Virus record (IMG/VR): IMGVR_UViG_3300044838_000164
Span: 1 to 37,277 of that record
Strand: one strand, 5' to 3'
Length of the DNA stretch: 37,277 bases
From: a virus
A program made the translations under genes and the position numbers. The stretch's first letter is position 1. Every line of letters begins with the position of its first letter. Shown piece after piece: positions 23,646 through 30,981 of the stretch. The notes beneath the pieces were generated by a model. The model made no database searches and was not told the DNA's origin. It was given only the letters and a program-made list of their open reading frames with translations.

Positions 23646-24308
23646 ATGGGCAACCTGATTCGAATCAAGAAGCCGAAGAAGGGCGACGATTTCTTCGCAC
23701 TTTGGAAAAGCGTGAACGAGCTGATCGACGCGATCAACAAAATCAAGGTCCACATCGTGCCGGCCGATTACGTGACCAAGCCAGTCACGATTACAGAAGG
23801 CGACATCCAGTTCGATTTCGATCCCGCAAAAATCAACGCCGCGTTGAAATCCCTGGCCGGCGGTTCCAATCCGCCCGGCGGAATCCCCGATAACCCTGGC
23901 AACACCGGCGATGGCCCGCCGCCGGATCCGGTCTTCGGAGTTCAGCATGTCGATTGCCGGGTCGGTCAGCAGCGGCAGGTCTTCAACTTTCCGATCTCTT
24001 TCATTTGTTACGACGTGCAGGATTACGCGCTGGTTTACGATAACCGCGCGAACATGAATCTCCTTTTTGTTGCCGGCATCGGTTCGCTCGGCAATCCAGG
24101 CATCGGCCAGGTCGTCGAAGTATATGGCATCCGATTCGGCCGAGAACCGGCAGACGAGATCGAAATGGGCGGTGTCTGCGGTGGTTTCGGACAACCGACG
24201 TGTCCGCCTGCTGGCTGCTCTCCACCGCCGACAGCTCGGCTGCGCTGCACGCTTTACGCTTGCGATTACCCGGATAACCACGGCGCTTATGGGCCGCCCG
24301 GCGGATGA
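23646..24308 (+). CDS. 220-aa tail protein, long paralogue with Cys-rich end
   Basis: The N-terminus duplicates the gene before (WKSVNELIDAINKIKVHIVP). A Gly/Pro linker (GGIPDNPGNTGDGPPPDPVF) leads to a beta domain (FNFPISFICYDVQDYALVYD). The C-terminal third is Cys-rich (MGGVCGGFGQPTCPPAGCSP, then LRCTLYACDYPDN), perhaps metal-binding or disulfide-linked. It overlaps the small Cys protein at 24305 by ATGA. It is likely a tail appendage component. Confidence 0.6.
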   Translation: MGNLIRIKKPKKGDDFFALWKSVNELIDAINKIKVHIVPADYVTKPVTITEGDIQFDFDPAKINAALKSLAGGSNPPGGIPDNPGNTGDGPPPDPVFGVQHVDCRVGQQRQVFNFPISFICYDVQDYALVYDNRANMNLLFVAGIGSLGNPGIGQVVEVYGIRFGREPADEIEMGGVCGGFGQPTCPPAGCSPPPTARLRCTLYACDYPDNHGAYGPPGG

Positions 24309-24514
24309 AACCAGGGACGTTGCTCTCCAAAATTCTGCGCAATTTCGCAGATCAAAAAAATTGCAACTGCTCGGATCGCGCAAAAATCATGGATGAATGG
24401 GGCTGGCGCGGTTGCTGGAAAAACCGAAAAATTATTACCTGGTGGCTTCTGGAAGAATTGGCCTATAGAATTTCTTCATGGGCGCGGCGGCGTGCCATCG
24501 GCATTGACTTGTAG
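24305..24514 (+). CDS. 69-aa small Cys/Trp protein of tail region
   Basis: It starts by ATGA overlap. The core KNCNCSDRAKIMDEWGWRGC has CxC and a downstream GC, followed by KNRKIITWWLLEELAYR. This CxC...MxxWGxxGCxxN...IxxWLxEE pattern appears in small phage proteins encoded next to tail-fibre genes and could bind a metal. The C-terminus is basic. The role is unknown. Confidence 0.6.
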   Translation: MKPGTLLSKILRNFADQKNCNCSDRAKIMDEWGWRGCWKNRKIITWWLLEELAYRISSWARRRAIGIDL

Positions 24515-24526
24515 CTGCTCTGGCAA

Positions 24527-25018
24527 ATGGCCAGGGCAATTCGCAGCGCTTCCAAACGGACCGGGATAACCATCCGCACCCGCACCGGCACGGCGATTTA
24601 TCCGGAGAATTCGCCCCAACTTTACGTTCCCTTCGGGGCCGACAATATAGCTGCCGGTAGCGGCAGCACTCTTCTCACCGGGCCGGCGACCGGAAAAACA
24701 TGGATCATCGTCAGTCTCTTCGTCAGCACTGATGCCATTAACGGCGCCGGGTTGCGTGTCCAATTTACCGGCAGTCTGGCCGCTCTTTTCCAAAGCTTCG
24801 GCGGTGGCGCCGTGAGTCCGGAACAACTCATCATCGCTCCGTTCGCCATCGGCAACGTCGCTTTTGCTTGCACTTCTACGGCCGTTGCCGGCGCGTGCCA
24901 TTATTCCGTCGCCGGCTCGGCTTATCAAGCCACCATCCCGGCCGGCAGCGCGAATGCTCAGCAGGGCCAGCTCATCACCATAGCCCAGGACGGAAATCCT
25001 GCGACCAACCTCGGCTGA
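24527..25018 (+). CDS. 163-aa beta-rich tail protein
   Basis: After a basic start (MARAIRSASKRTGITIRTRT), the protein is beta-rich with PQLYVPFGADNIAAGSGSTL and TGPATGKTWIIVSLFVSTDA, ending in ASANAQQ-type small residues. This resembles virion surface or tail-fibre domains. The ATG lies 17 nt after TTGACT. A perfect GCAACG-TGA-CGTTGC hairpin (25019-25033) follows the stop. No family is recognised. Confidence 0.55.
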   Translation: MARAIRSASKRTGITIRTRTGTAIYPENSPQLYVPFGADNIAAGSGSTLLTGPATGKTWIIVSLFVSTDAINGAGLRVQFTGSLAALFQSFGGGAVSPEQLIIAPFAIGNVAFACTSTAVAGACHYSVAGSAYQATIPAGSANAQQGQLITIAQDGNPATNLG

Positions 25019-25045
25019 GCAACGTGACGTTGCATCCAGTTAAAC

Positions 25046-25396
25046 ATGATCATTCTCGATACCACGCTGCGAAAACTGGAGCTGGTGTTAGCCGGCGCCA
25101 TCACCACGAATCAGCTCCCCTTTGTCGCCAGTTACCAGGATTCCACAGTCGCACCTCCCGCAACGACCAACGGCGTTTCCAATAACACGACTGCCGTCAC
25201 ATTAGTAGCAGCGCCCGCTTCAGGCGTTCAACGGGAGTTGCAGTATCTCTCGATTTACAATGCCGACACGGTCTCAGCCACGGTCACGGTCCGCCTCAAT
25301 GATAACTCAACGCTTCGCACGATCGTGAATGTGACGCTTAACTCAGGAAGCTCGCTCATCTTCGTTCGTGATGCCGGCTGGTCGATTAAGCCATGA
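25046..25396 (+). CDS. Tail-fibre N-terminal module, stand-alone copy
   Basis: The 116-aa protein consists only of the module shared with 25393 and 26893: a start IxILDxTLRKLExVLAGAIT, TNQLPFVASYQDSTV, LYYLSIYNADTVSATVTVRL-like strands (here LQYLSIYNADTVSATVTVRL) and FVRDAGWSIKP at the end. It is beta-rich and probably an adaptor that docks fibre proteins or trimerises. It overlaps the next gene by ATGA. Its nearly identical DNA to 25393 points to recent duplication. Confidence 0.7.
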   Translation: MIILDTTLRKLELVLAGAITTNQLPFVASYQDSTVAPPATTNGVSNNTTAVTLVAAPASGVQRELQYLSIYNADTVSATVTVRLNDNSTLRTIVNVTLNSGSSLIFVRDAGWSIKP

Positions 25397-26124
25397 TCGT
25401 TCTCGATTCCACCTTAAGGAAACTGGAGATCGTGCTGGCCGGCGCGATCACCACGAACCAGCTCCCATTCGTCGCGACTTACCAGGATTCCACGGTCGCG
25501 CCGGCTGCGACCAATCAAGGTGCGTCTAACAGCACAACGGCGGTCACACTGGTGGCAGCGCCTGCTTCCGGCGTGCAACGCCGGTTGAAATATCTCTCGA
25601 TTTACAACGCCGACACGGTCTCAGCCGCAGTCACGGTCCGGCTCAACGACAACGCGACCTTGCGAACCCTGGTCAATATCGCATTGCCATCCGGCAGCAC
25701 GCTCAGCTTCGTTCATGGCGCCGGCTGGTCCGTGCTTCCCGCGCCTGCCGGTGGAGGCAGCGGTAGCAATTTCATTTCCGCAATCGCGAATAAGTCTGCC
25801 AACTTCACAGTTCCGACCAACGCCAGCGGGACATTGCATAAAGTCACAACCGGATCATCGACAATCATCGCGACGTTGCCGACGGCCGCTGCGGCAGGCG
25901 CTGACTGGTATATCTTTCTCCAGAAAGCCGACAACGGCGCCGGCACGATCACAACCAGTCCGGCGCTGCAAAATTTTCCGTTGCTCACTTTGATGGAGCA
26001 ATACGACATCGTGATGGTCTGGTGCGATGGATCGAATTTCTATGGCAGCGCGATGCCGGCAAGCTATGACGCCGGCGCGGTCTTTTTCGCTCTCATGTTT
26101 TCGATTGCCAGCTTGAAGCTATGA
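25393..26124 (+). CDS. Tail fibre with shared module and C-terminal domain
   Basis: The 243-aa product has the shared module (1-~115), a Gly-Ser linker (APAGGGSGSNF) and a ~120-aa C-terminal domain (ANFTVPTNASGTLHKVTTGS, LPTAAAAGADWYIFLQKADN) that resembles short phage fibre end domains. It is likely part of the receptor-binding complex. It overlaps both neighbours by ATGA, so the three genes are translated together. Confidence 0.7.
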   Translation: MIVLDSTLRKLEIVLAGAITTNQLPFVATYQDSTVAPAATNQGASNSTTAVTLVAAPASGVQRRLKYLSIYNADTVSAAVTVRLNDNATLRTLVNIALPSGSTLSFVHGAGWSVLPAPAGGGSGSNFISAIANKSANFTVPTNASGTLHKVTTGSSTIIATLPTAAAAGADWYIFLQKADNGAGTITTSPALQNFPLLTLMEQYDIVMVWCDGSNFYGSAMPASYDAGAVFFALMFSIASLKL

Positions 26125-26867
26125 GGATCCCGGGAGGAATAACGCCAATCGCCACGCCGGGAACATTGTCGCTCCCGGCGCAATTCTGGTTCGCGCCAGC
26201 CGGGATCAATGGCGGCACTCTGGTCAACGGCGCTGACGTCACAGCATGGACTGATTGGGGGCCGAATGGTTACGTCCCGACCGCGATCGGGGGCGCTGGC
26301 GCTCGCTTGACGGTCGTGACTGGCGCGTTGAACGGCTATCCCGCGGCCAACGGTAGCGGCACCAAGCATGGCCTTTCAGTTCCGGACACATCTGGATTCA
26401 CCTTAAGCGCTTCGAATACCTACACCATTTTTGCAGTTGCAAGCTGGACTGGCAACCAGGCTGCGAATTCCTTTTTCGGAATCGGTTACAACAACGTTTT
26501 TCCCTGGGGAATCGGGCTCGACGGCACGACCAATCAACTTTGGAATTTTTTCACGGCTGGCAATGGAAAGGCCAGCTTCGTTCCAACCTTCGGAACCTAC
26601 TACGGTATCATCATCGAAAACAACGCGGGCACTGTCACGGGATTTGTGAATGGCGCTTCTTATTCGATGCCAATCTCCGGAGGAACGCCGACTTATCCAA
26701 GCGGCCAGATCGGATTCACTCTCGGCGATTACTCAAACACGCGTTTTCCATACAATAATTTTCTCTACGGCAACTTGGTTGATATAGCTCTCTACAACGG
26801 AGCGCTCACCAACAGCGACCTCCTGAACCTGCGCGCTTATTGCCAGATCACTTACGGACTGCCCTGA
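26121..26867 (+). CDS. Concanavalin/LamG-like lectin fold protein
   Basis: The 248-aa product has jelly-roll features: LPAQFWFAPAGINGGTLVNG, VTAWTDWGPNGYVPTAIGG, a SNTYTIFAVASWTGNQ strand, GIIIENNAGTVTGFVNGASY, and the end VDIALYNGALTNSDLLNLRA. This is the usual concanavalin A-like/LamG signature of secreted and fibre proteins that bind carbohydrates. It is likely a receptor-binding domain. It lies between two fibre genes that share the N-terminal module but lacks that module itself. Confidence 0.7.
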   Translation: MRIPGGITPIATPGTLSLPAQFWFAPAGINGGTLVNGADVTAWTDWGPNGYVPTAIGGAGARLTVVTGALNGYPAANGSGTKHGLSVPDTSGFTLSASNTYTIFAVASWTGNQAANSFFGIGYNNVFPWGIGLDGTTNQLWNFFTAGNGKASFVPTFGTYYGIIIENNAGTVTGFVNGASYSMPISGGTPTYPSGQIGFTLGDYSNTRFPYNNFLYGNLVDIALYNGALTNSDLLNLRAYCQITYGLP

Positions 26868-26892
26868 TCTTTGACATCGGCCCCGCGGGCTG

Positions 26893-27690
26893 ATGCTGAT
26901 CCTTGACAACGTAAATCGTAAAATCGAGATCGTGCTGGCCGGCGCGATCACGACGAACCAGCTCCCGTTTACGGCCAGCTATGTCGACATCACGCCGACA
27001 AGCTTCCTTCCAGCCACGAACGATGGAGCGAGCAACAGCACAACGGCCGTGGACATGGTCGTTGCGCCGGCAGCCTCGACTCAACGGCAACTCAAGTTCG
27101 TCAACATCTACAATGCCGACACAGTCGCCGCTACCGTCACGGTTCGACTCAATGATAACGGCACGACTCGGATCCTGGTCAAGACCGCGCTCAATCCCGG
27201 CTACACCTTGCAGTTCGTGGATAGCGTAGGTTGGGCTATAATTCCCTCTGGTTCTAGTGGAATTGCGGGCACCACGACAAACGATAATGCAGCCGCGGGC
27301 AATGTCGGTGAATACATTGAAAGCATTGTCTCGTTTGCTTCGGCTGTGTCTTTGGTAACCAACACAGCCAAAACGGTTACATCGATCGCTTTAAGCGCCG
27401 GCGACTGGGATATATTTGGAATAGGTGGTTTTTCTCCCGCCGCATCCACGTCGATAAGCCAACTAACCTCCGGCTCTAGTGACGTCACCAATGCTTTCAA
27501 TCGATCCGACGGGTATTATGGGTTAAACATGGCTGCATTTGTTCCGGGTGCTGTTGAAATGCTTTTTGTTATTCCAACTCGTCGATATTCTTTGGCTGTG
27601 CCCGTCACTATCTACCTGGTTCACCGAGCAATTTTTACGGTATCGACTTGCAGTGGATACGGCAGAATCAGCGCACGACGGATGAGATGA
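26893..27690 (+). CDS. Tail fibre with shared module and fibre C-terminus
   Basis: The 265-aa product begins with the third copy of the shared module (LILDNVNRKIEIVLAGAITT..YNADTVAATVTVRLNDNG). A GIAGTTTNDNAAAGNVGEYI linker precedes a C-terminal domain (VTSIALSAGDWDIFGIGGFS...FTVSTCSGYGRISARRMR), the common fibre end GEYI...SLxAGDWDxxG...FTVST...GxIxARRxR. The N-terminal module is more diverged than in the other two. It is probably a receptor-binding fibre. The next gene, on the other strand, ends only 1 bp away. Confidence 0.8.
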   Translation: MLILDNVNRKIEIVLAGAITTNQLPFTASYVDITPTSFLPATNDGASNSTTAVDMVVAPAASTQRQLKFVNIYNADTVAATVTVRLNDNGTTRILVKTALNPGYTLQFVDSVGWAIIPSGSSGIAGTTTNDNAAAGNVGEYIESIVSFASAVSLVTNTAKTVTSIALSAGDWDIFGIGGFSPAASTSISQLTSGSSDVTNAFNRSDGYYGLNMAAFVPGAVEMLFVIPTRRYSLAVPVTIYLVHRAIFTVSTCSGYGRISARRMR

Positions 27691-27691
27691 T

Positions 27692-28174
27692 CTACTGATT
27701 CACGTCGTTAAGCACCCGAAGGGCGGAGTCCGGCGTGGTTTCGTGGGTGCCATTGGCATCGATCCATTTGATCTCGCCGACGAGATCGACAAACGAAACT
27801 TCATCCGCCGGCAGCGCATCGCCGATCGCAAAGAGCGCATTCATGGCCGGGCTTTCGAAAGTGATCGAGAAGGTGTAGGTCGATCCGTTTACGACCCATG
27901 AAGCGGGCCCAGCCGCGGCAGCCGCGTTGTGGTTGCCCTTGGCTTTGAATTCGAGCGTGCCGGTGGCCGGCGCTGAGACCGGCGTGATCACGCCGGCAGA
28001 AAGAAATTGAACGGCGAACGTGAGCGTGTCGCCGCGCTTGATTTCCCCCAGGTGGCGCATCGGTTCCGGAGTAATGTTCGAAGCCGGTAGCGCGTGCACG
28101 CCATCGCCGCCGGCCGGGATCGCGGCGAGCAAATTGTTGGTGCCAAGATCGACAAAGGCGCTGATCGAATCCAT
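27692..28174 (-). CDS. Reversed tail-type protein (fibre/BppU-like)
   Basis: The 160-aa minus-strand product has a clean frame with coding character: GTNNLLAAIPAGGDGVHALP, HLGEIKRGDTLTFAVQFLSA, ATGTLEFKAKGNHN, VGEIKWIDANGTHETTPDSA and the end LRVLNDVNQ. The RGDTxxFxVxF strand and final NDV resemble the N-terminal domain of baseplate/fibre proteins (BppU type). It is the only minus gene inside the plus-strand tail-lysis block. Its start is 56 bp from the divergent gene at 28231. It may be an inverted fibre module or a gene with separate control. Confidence 0.65.
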   Translation of the reverse strand: MDSISAFVDLGTNNLLAAIPAGGDGVHALPASNITPEPMRHLGEIKRGDTLTFAVQFLSAGVITPVSAPATGTLEFKAKGNHNAAAAAGPASWVVNGSTYTFSITFESPAMNALFAIGDALPADEVSFVDLVGEIKWIDANGTHETTPDSALRVLNDVNQ

Positions 28175-28230
28175 GCCTCGGCGGGACGAGTCAAACCCCG
28201 CAGTGGCGCGGCTGACATCGCCTCGGCGGT

Positions 28231-28674
28231 GTGGATTGGATCCTTAGAGCCGTCGAGGTCGCCTTCATCGCCGCGGGCGGGGCCTCGGCCATCTATGCGG
28301 CCAAACTCTGGGTCCAGGCCCAGAAGTATCGCGCGATCACCGAAGCCAAGGATGAGGCCATCCGAATTTCCGGGATTAACGCCGAAGCCTGGAAATCGCA
28401 CTACCAAGCGGCGCATCTCGAGCTCAACAAATACCGCGAGGAGCAGCATACCCGCAATGATGAATCGAATGCCAAGATCCTCAGCCTGACTGACGAAAAC
28501 GCTCAGCTCCGGGCCAAGACCGATCTCTCGCCGGTCATGAAATTGATGCAGGATTTTTTCAAAGAGCAGACGGCCATCAACGAAAAAATTCTCGCCGCCC
28601 TGATCGATTTGGAAAGACGCATTGGCAAAGGCCGGAGGAAGCCGGCGCGGTTGACTAAGAAGCGAGGCTCATGA
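28231..28674 (+). CDS. Membrane protein with coiled coil (i-spanin/holin-like)
   Basis: The start GTG at 28231 (DWILRAVEVAFIAAGGASAI) gives 147 aa with an N-terminal transmembrane segment (VAFIAAGGASAIYAAKLWV), then a long charged coiled coil (AKDEAIRISGINAEAWKSHY, YREEQHTRNDESNAKILSLT) and a basic end. One membrane anchor with a long coiled coil is the plan of an inner-membrane spanin (Rz type) or a lysis regulator. It overlaps the lipoprotein gene by ATGA, matching the Rz/Rz1 style. Confidence 0.6.
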   Translation: MDWILRAVEVAFIAAGGASAIYAAKLWVQAQKYRAITEAKDEAIRISGINAEAWKSHYQAAHLELNKYREEQHTRNDESNAKILSLTDENAQLRAKTDLSPVMKLMQDFFKEQTAINEKILAALIDLERRIGKGRRKPARLTKKRGS

Positions 28675-29141
28675 TTCGAATCGTCTGCGCACTCTCGCTT
28701 TTTCTCTCTCTGGCCTTCGCTGGCTGCACGCAAAATCAAACTGCTTCCGTGCAGAAGAACGCGGCTGCATTCGGAACCGATGTGAAAAATTTCGCGACCA
28801 GTCCGACCGGCCAGGCATTGATTCAAGGATTGATCGGCGCGGCCGCTAATGCCGCGGTCAGCTACGGGACAACCGGACAGCTCAATTCCAGTCAGCTCGT
28901 CGCCGCGGCCATGGATGGCAGCGCGTCAATGCTCCGGACCCTTGGGACCAACAACGTTTCGATCGCGTCTGTTACCAATAGCATCAATCAGGGGAGTGGC
29001 GCCCCGGTCGTTTCGGCGAAAGTAGCTCCTTTGGTCGCGCAGAACATCCAAGCGCAAATCAAATCCGGAACGAAGCCGACCCAGGCGACGGCAAATGCGG
29101 CCGCGATCTTGAATAGCGTGGCCGCAAAGACGGCGAAATGA
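28671..29141 (+). CDS. 156-aa lipoprotein
   Basis: The N-terminus MIRIVCALSLFLSLAFAGC is a lipoprotein signal with lipobox LAFAGC. The mature part is rich in Ala, Asn, Ser and Thr with helices (GQALIQGLIGAAANAAVSYG, TPTQATANAAA-like repeats), and it is larger than a classical outer-membrane spanin. It is flanked by ATGA overlaps with the two membrane proteins, so it is probably part of the lysis set. A structural or entry role cannot be excluded. Confidence 0.65.
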   Translation: MIRIVCALSLFLSLAFAGCTQNQTASVQKNAAAFGTDVKNFATSPTGQALIQGLIGAAANAAVSYGTTGQLNSSQLVAAAMDGSASMLRTLGTNNVSIASVTNSINQGSGAPVVSAKVAPLVAQNIQAQIKSGTKPTQATANAAAILNSVAAKTAK

Positions 29142-29389
29142 TCGCGCTTATCTCGCCGGAAGCGGCTCAAAGCGCAGCCATCGCCTGGATAGGTGTTCTA
29201 TCCGCGATCGCAATCGCCGCGGCAGCAGCCATTTCAATGATTCTGCCGAAAGTGAGCGCGCTCGTCGAAGCAGTAAAAACTTTGAAGGCCGGACACGAAC
29301 GAAATGCGACGGCCATCACGCAAATCGCTCTGGCCACTCCACCAGCGCAGAATGCACCAAGCTCGTCTGCAAAATCTACTGGCAATTAG
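29138..29389 (+). CDS. Small membrane protein, holin candidate
   Basis: The 83-aa protein has one strong transmembrane segment near its start (AIAWIGVLSAIAIAAAAAIS), followed by a helix (KVSALVEAVKTLKAGHERNA) and a Ser/Pro-rich tail. Small one-span proteins beside an endolysin often serve as holins or holin-like pore proteins. It overlaps the lipoprotein before it by ATGA, and its last 38 bp also encode the start of a small lipoprotein in another frame. Confidence 0.6.
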   Translation: MIALISPEAAQSAAIAWIGVLSAIAIAAAAAISMILPKVSALVEAVKTLKAGHERNATAITQIALATPPAQNAPSSSAKSTGN

Positions 29390-29528
29390 TCTAGCGCTCC
29401 TGGCCGGCTGCGCCGGTCCGCGCGTGAACCGGGATCCTGACGCTGATGCACATACTTTCGCGCGCGATCCGGAGCTCTGGTGGCATCTGCAAGAGCTAAA
29501 TGTCCCGCAGGACGACAAGCTGCATTGA
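29352..29528 (+). CDS. 58-aa lipoprotein overlapping the holin candidate
   Basis: The ATG at 29352 lies inside the previous gene. The start MHQARLQNLLAISLALLAGC is a lipoprotein signal with lipobox LLAGC. The mature peptide (PRVNRDPDADAHTFARDPEL..) is short, acidic and Pro-containing. A small lipoprotein embedded in or overlapping a membrane-protein gene is the classical form of an outer-membrane spanin (Rz1). It is therefore the best o-spanin candidate, with the 28231 protein as possible partner. Confidence 0.6.
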   Translation: MHQARLQNLLAISLALLAGCAGPRVNRDPDADAHTFARDPELWWHLQELNVPQDDKLH

Positions 29529-29555
29529 TCCGGCGGGCCAGGGTTCGGGATTTCC

Positions 29556-29648
29556 ATGAAATGCGCGTGGCCACTGCATGAGCCAACGCCAGCGCCAGCG
29601 ATCAAGCGCCCGAGGGTTCCGGTGAAAACTTATCCACCAGATAGGTGA
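29556..29648 (+). CDS. 30-aa Pro-rich peptide (tentative)
   Basis: A tiny frame (MKCAWPLHEPTPAPAIKRPR and 10 more) ends in a GTGA overlap with the next gene. No good SD is seen. The Pro-rich sequence and the overlap are the only support. It could equally be untranslated leader. Confidence 0.3.
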   Translation: MKCAWPLHEPTPAPAIKRPRVPVKTYPPDR

Positions 29649-29911
29649 CACGTGCCGCTTCCGGCATGAGCCGGACGACGCTTCCAACTACAGACGAAGA
29701 GAGGCAATTCGAATGCGTTATCCGCGTTTATTACCGGCTTCAACTCCTGGGCGAGCTTCCAAGAAAACCGAAGGTCTCCGGAGGCGTTCACATTGAAGCC
29801 TACGGCAAAGACGAGTTCGGGCTGAGTCAGCAGCAGATTCATCGAGTGCGGGCGCGGGCCCGAAAGCACATCGAAAAATTCCACGGCACGCTCCCCTGGT
29901 GGAAGAAATGA
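29645..29911 (+). CDS. 88-aa hypothetical, sigma/HTH-like C-terminus
   Basis: The start is GTG 29645 (GTGA overlap) or ATG 29666. The protein ECVIRVYYRLQLLGELPRKP, then FGLSQQQIHRVRARARKHIE, contains a helix-turn-helix-like segment (LSQQQIHRVRARARKHI) as in phage antitermination or sigma-region-4-like proteins. It could be a late regulator placed just before the endolysin, which it overlaps by ATGA. The HTH call is tentative. Confidence 0.5.
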   Translation: MTRAASGMSRTTLPTTDEERQFECVIRVYYRLQLLGELPRKPKVSGGVHIEAYGKDEFGLSQQQIHRVRARARKHIEKFHGTLPWWKK

Positions 29912-30510
29912 GCGAGGCTTTCAACAAAGCGATCGCATTCATCCTTCCGCACGAAGAAGAATTCGCGCGCGGCCATTGGGGCGATGAAAATTTTGTCATT
30001 GTCGAAAACGTTCCCGGCGACGCCGGCGGACTGACGAAATACGGGATCGACGCGCGCTCGCACCCCGGCATCAATATCGCCAATCTCACGCGCGACAAGG
30101 CGATCGCGATTTACGACGACGAATGGAACTGGCGCAACCTGGACGCGCTTCCGGAGAAGCTGGCGATCGCGCTGTTCGACGTCTGGGTGAACGGCGGTTA
30201 TCCGGTGAAATGGTTGCAGATCGCGATCAACAAGGTCGGCTTTGGCTCACCGATGCAGTGGGCGCGCATCGGCACTAATAACTCCGGCGGAACGTTATTC
30301 TATCTTCCGCTTACAATCGACGGCGATCTTGGTCCGAAAACTCTCGCCGCCGCGGCCGCGTGCGATCAAGCGGCCGTGCTTAGGTATTTCATCGCCGAAC
30401 GCGAAGCGCGCTTCGTTGCGATCGCGGCCAATAATCCGCAGGATCGACAATTCCTGCCAGGCTGGAAAGCGCGCGATCTGGATCTGACAAAATATCTACT
30501 GGCGGCTTGA
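29908..30510 (+). CDS. Endolysin, GH108 N-acetylmuramidase
   Basis: The start at 29908 (ATGA overlap) gives 200 aa. IAFILPHEEEFARGHWGDEN corresponds to the family HEGGYxxDP motif, with likely catalytic Glu16; GDAGGLTKYGIDARSHPG is the conserved DxGGxTxxGI. Then LTRDKAIAIYDDEWNWRNLD and LAIALFDVWVNGG follow. The C-terminal half (IDGDLGPKTLAAAAA..) is the peptidoglycan-binding part. It cuts the glycan strands of peptidoglycan at the end of infection. No signal peptide is seen, so it needs a holin; candidates lie upstream. Confidence 0.9.
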   Translation: MSEAFNKAIAFILPHEEEFARGHWGDENFVIVENVPGDAGGLTKYGIDARSHPGINIANLTRDKAIAIYDDEWNWRNLDALPEKLAIALFDVWVNGGYPVKWLQIAINKVGFGSPMQWARIGTNNSGGTLFYLPLTIDGDLGPKTLAAAAACDQAAVLRYFIAEREARFVAIAANNPQDRQFLPGWKARDLDLTKYLLAA

Positions 30511-30534
30511 CACTCCGCGCTGAGGAAAAACTTC

Positions 30535-30981
30535 ATGAAACTTTTTTCCGTTCTCTTTCTCGTCGCCGCGGCTCTTTACGCGCAGTCTCCAGCTCCGAGC
30601 CGGAGCCCGATGCCAGCAATCACGCCGAGCCCGACTCCGGGCCCGATCCCGCTGATATCGCCAACGCCCACCGCGACGCCGAAACCATCGCCCTTCGTCA
30701 CGCCTACACTTCCGCCTAGCCCGAGCCCGGCAATCACGCCGAAACCATCGCCCTCAGTCGCGCCGACGCCGGTGCCGCTGGTTGCAGGAGCGACGATTGT
30801 TTTTTCCAACAAGCTGCAGGTGAACGCAATTTTCACGGTTCAATCTTCGACCGACCAAGTCACTTGGAAAAACATTGTCAGCGTGCCGATCACGACCACG
30901 CCGCCAGTTCAGTATTACCGGGCGATTGTTACTTTCACTCCCACGCCCGCGCCATCTTCGACGCCCGCGCCGACTCTGTGA
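30535..30981 (+). CDS. Secreted protein with Pro-rich linker
   Basis: The 148-aa product starts with a signal peptide (MKLFSVLFLVAAALYAQ). Residues ~18-80 are a low-complexity run of Pro, Ser and Thr with repeats such as ITPKPSPSVAPTP. The C-terminal domain (FTVQSSTDQVTWKNIVSVPI...YYRAIV) has the STDxxxW-strand-YYR pattern common in Verrucomicrobia secreted proteins. It may act at the cell surface of lysogens or in the virion. TTGACA with the endolysin stop lies 22 nt upstream. It overlaps the glycosyltransferase gene by GTGA. Confidence 0.7.
   Translation: MKLFSVLFLVAAALYAQSPAPSRSPMPAITPSPTPGPIPLISPTPTATPKPSPFVTPTLPPSPSPAITPKPSPSVAPTPVPLVAGATIVFSNKLQVNAIFTVQSSTDQVTWKNIVSVPITTTPPVQYYRAIVTFTPTPAPSSTPAPTL

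Noticed and set aside
21962-24383. Minus-strand frames of 218 and 265 aa over tail genes
   Set aside because: The plus-strand genes show coupling overlaps and TTGACA-linked starts; the minus frames have no domain or start signal.
10198-26876. TTGACA boxes as ordinary sigma70 -35 elements
   Set aside because: The -10 box would fall on the start codon and the transcript would begin inside the gene, so a classical promoter reading does not fit most cases.
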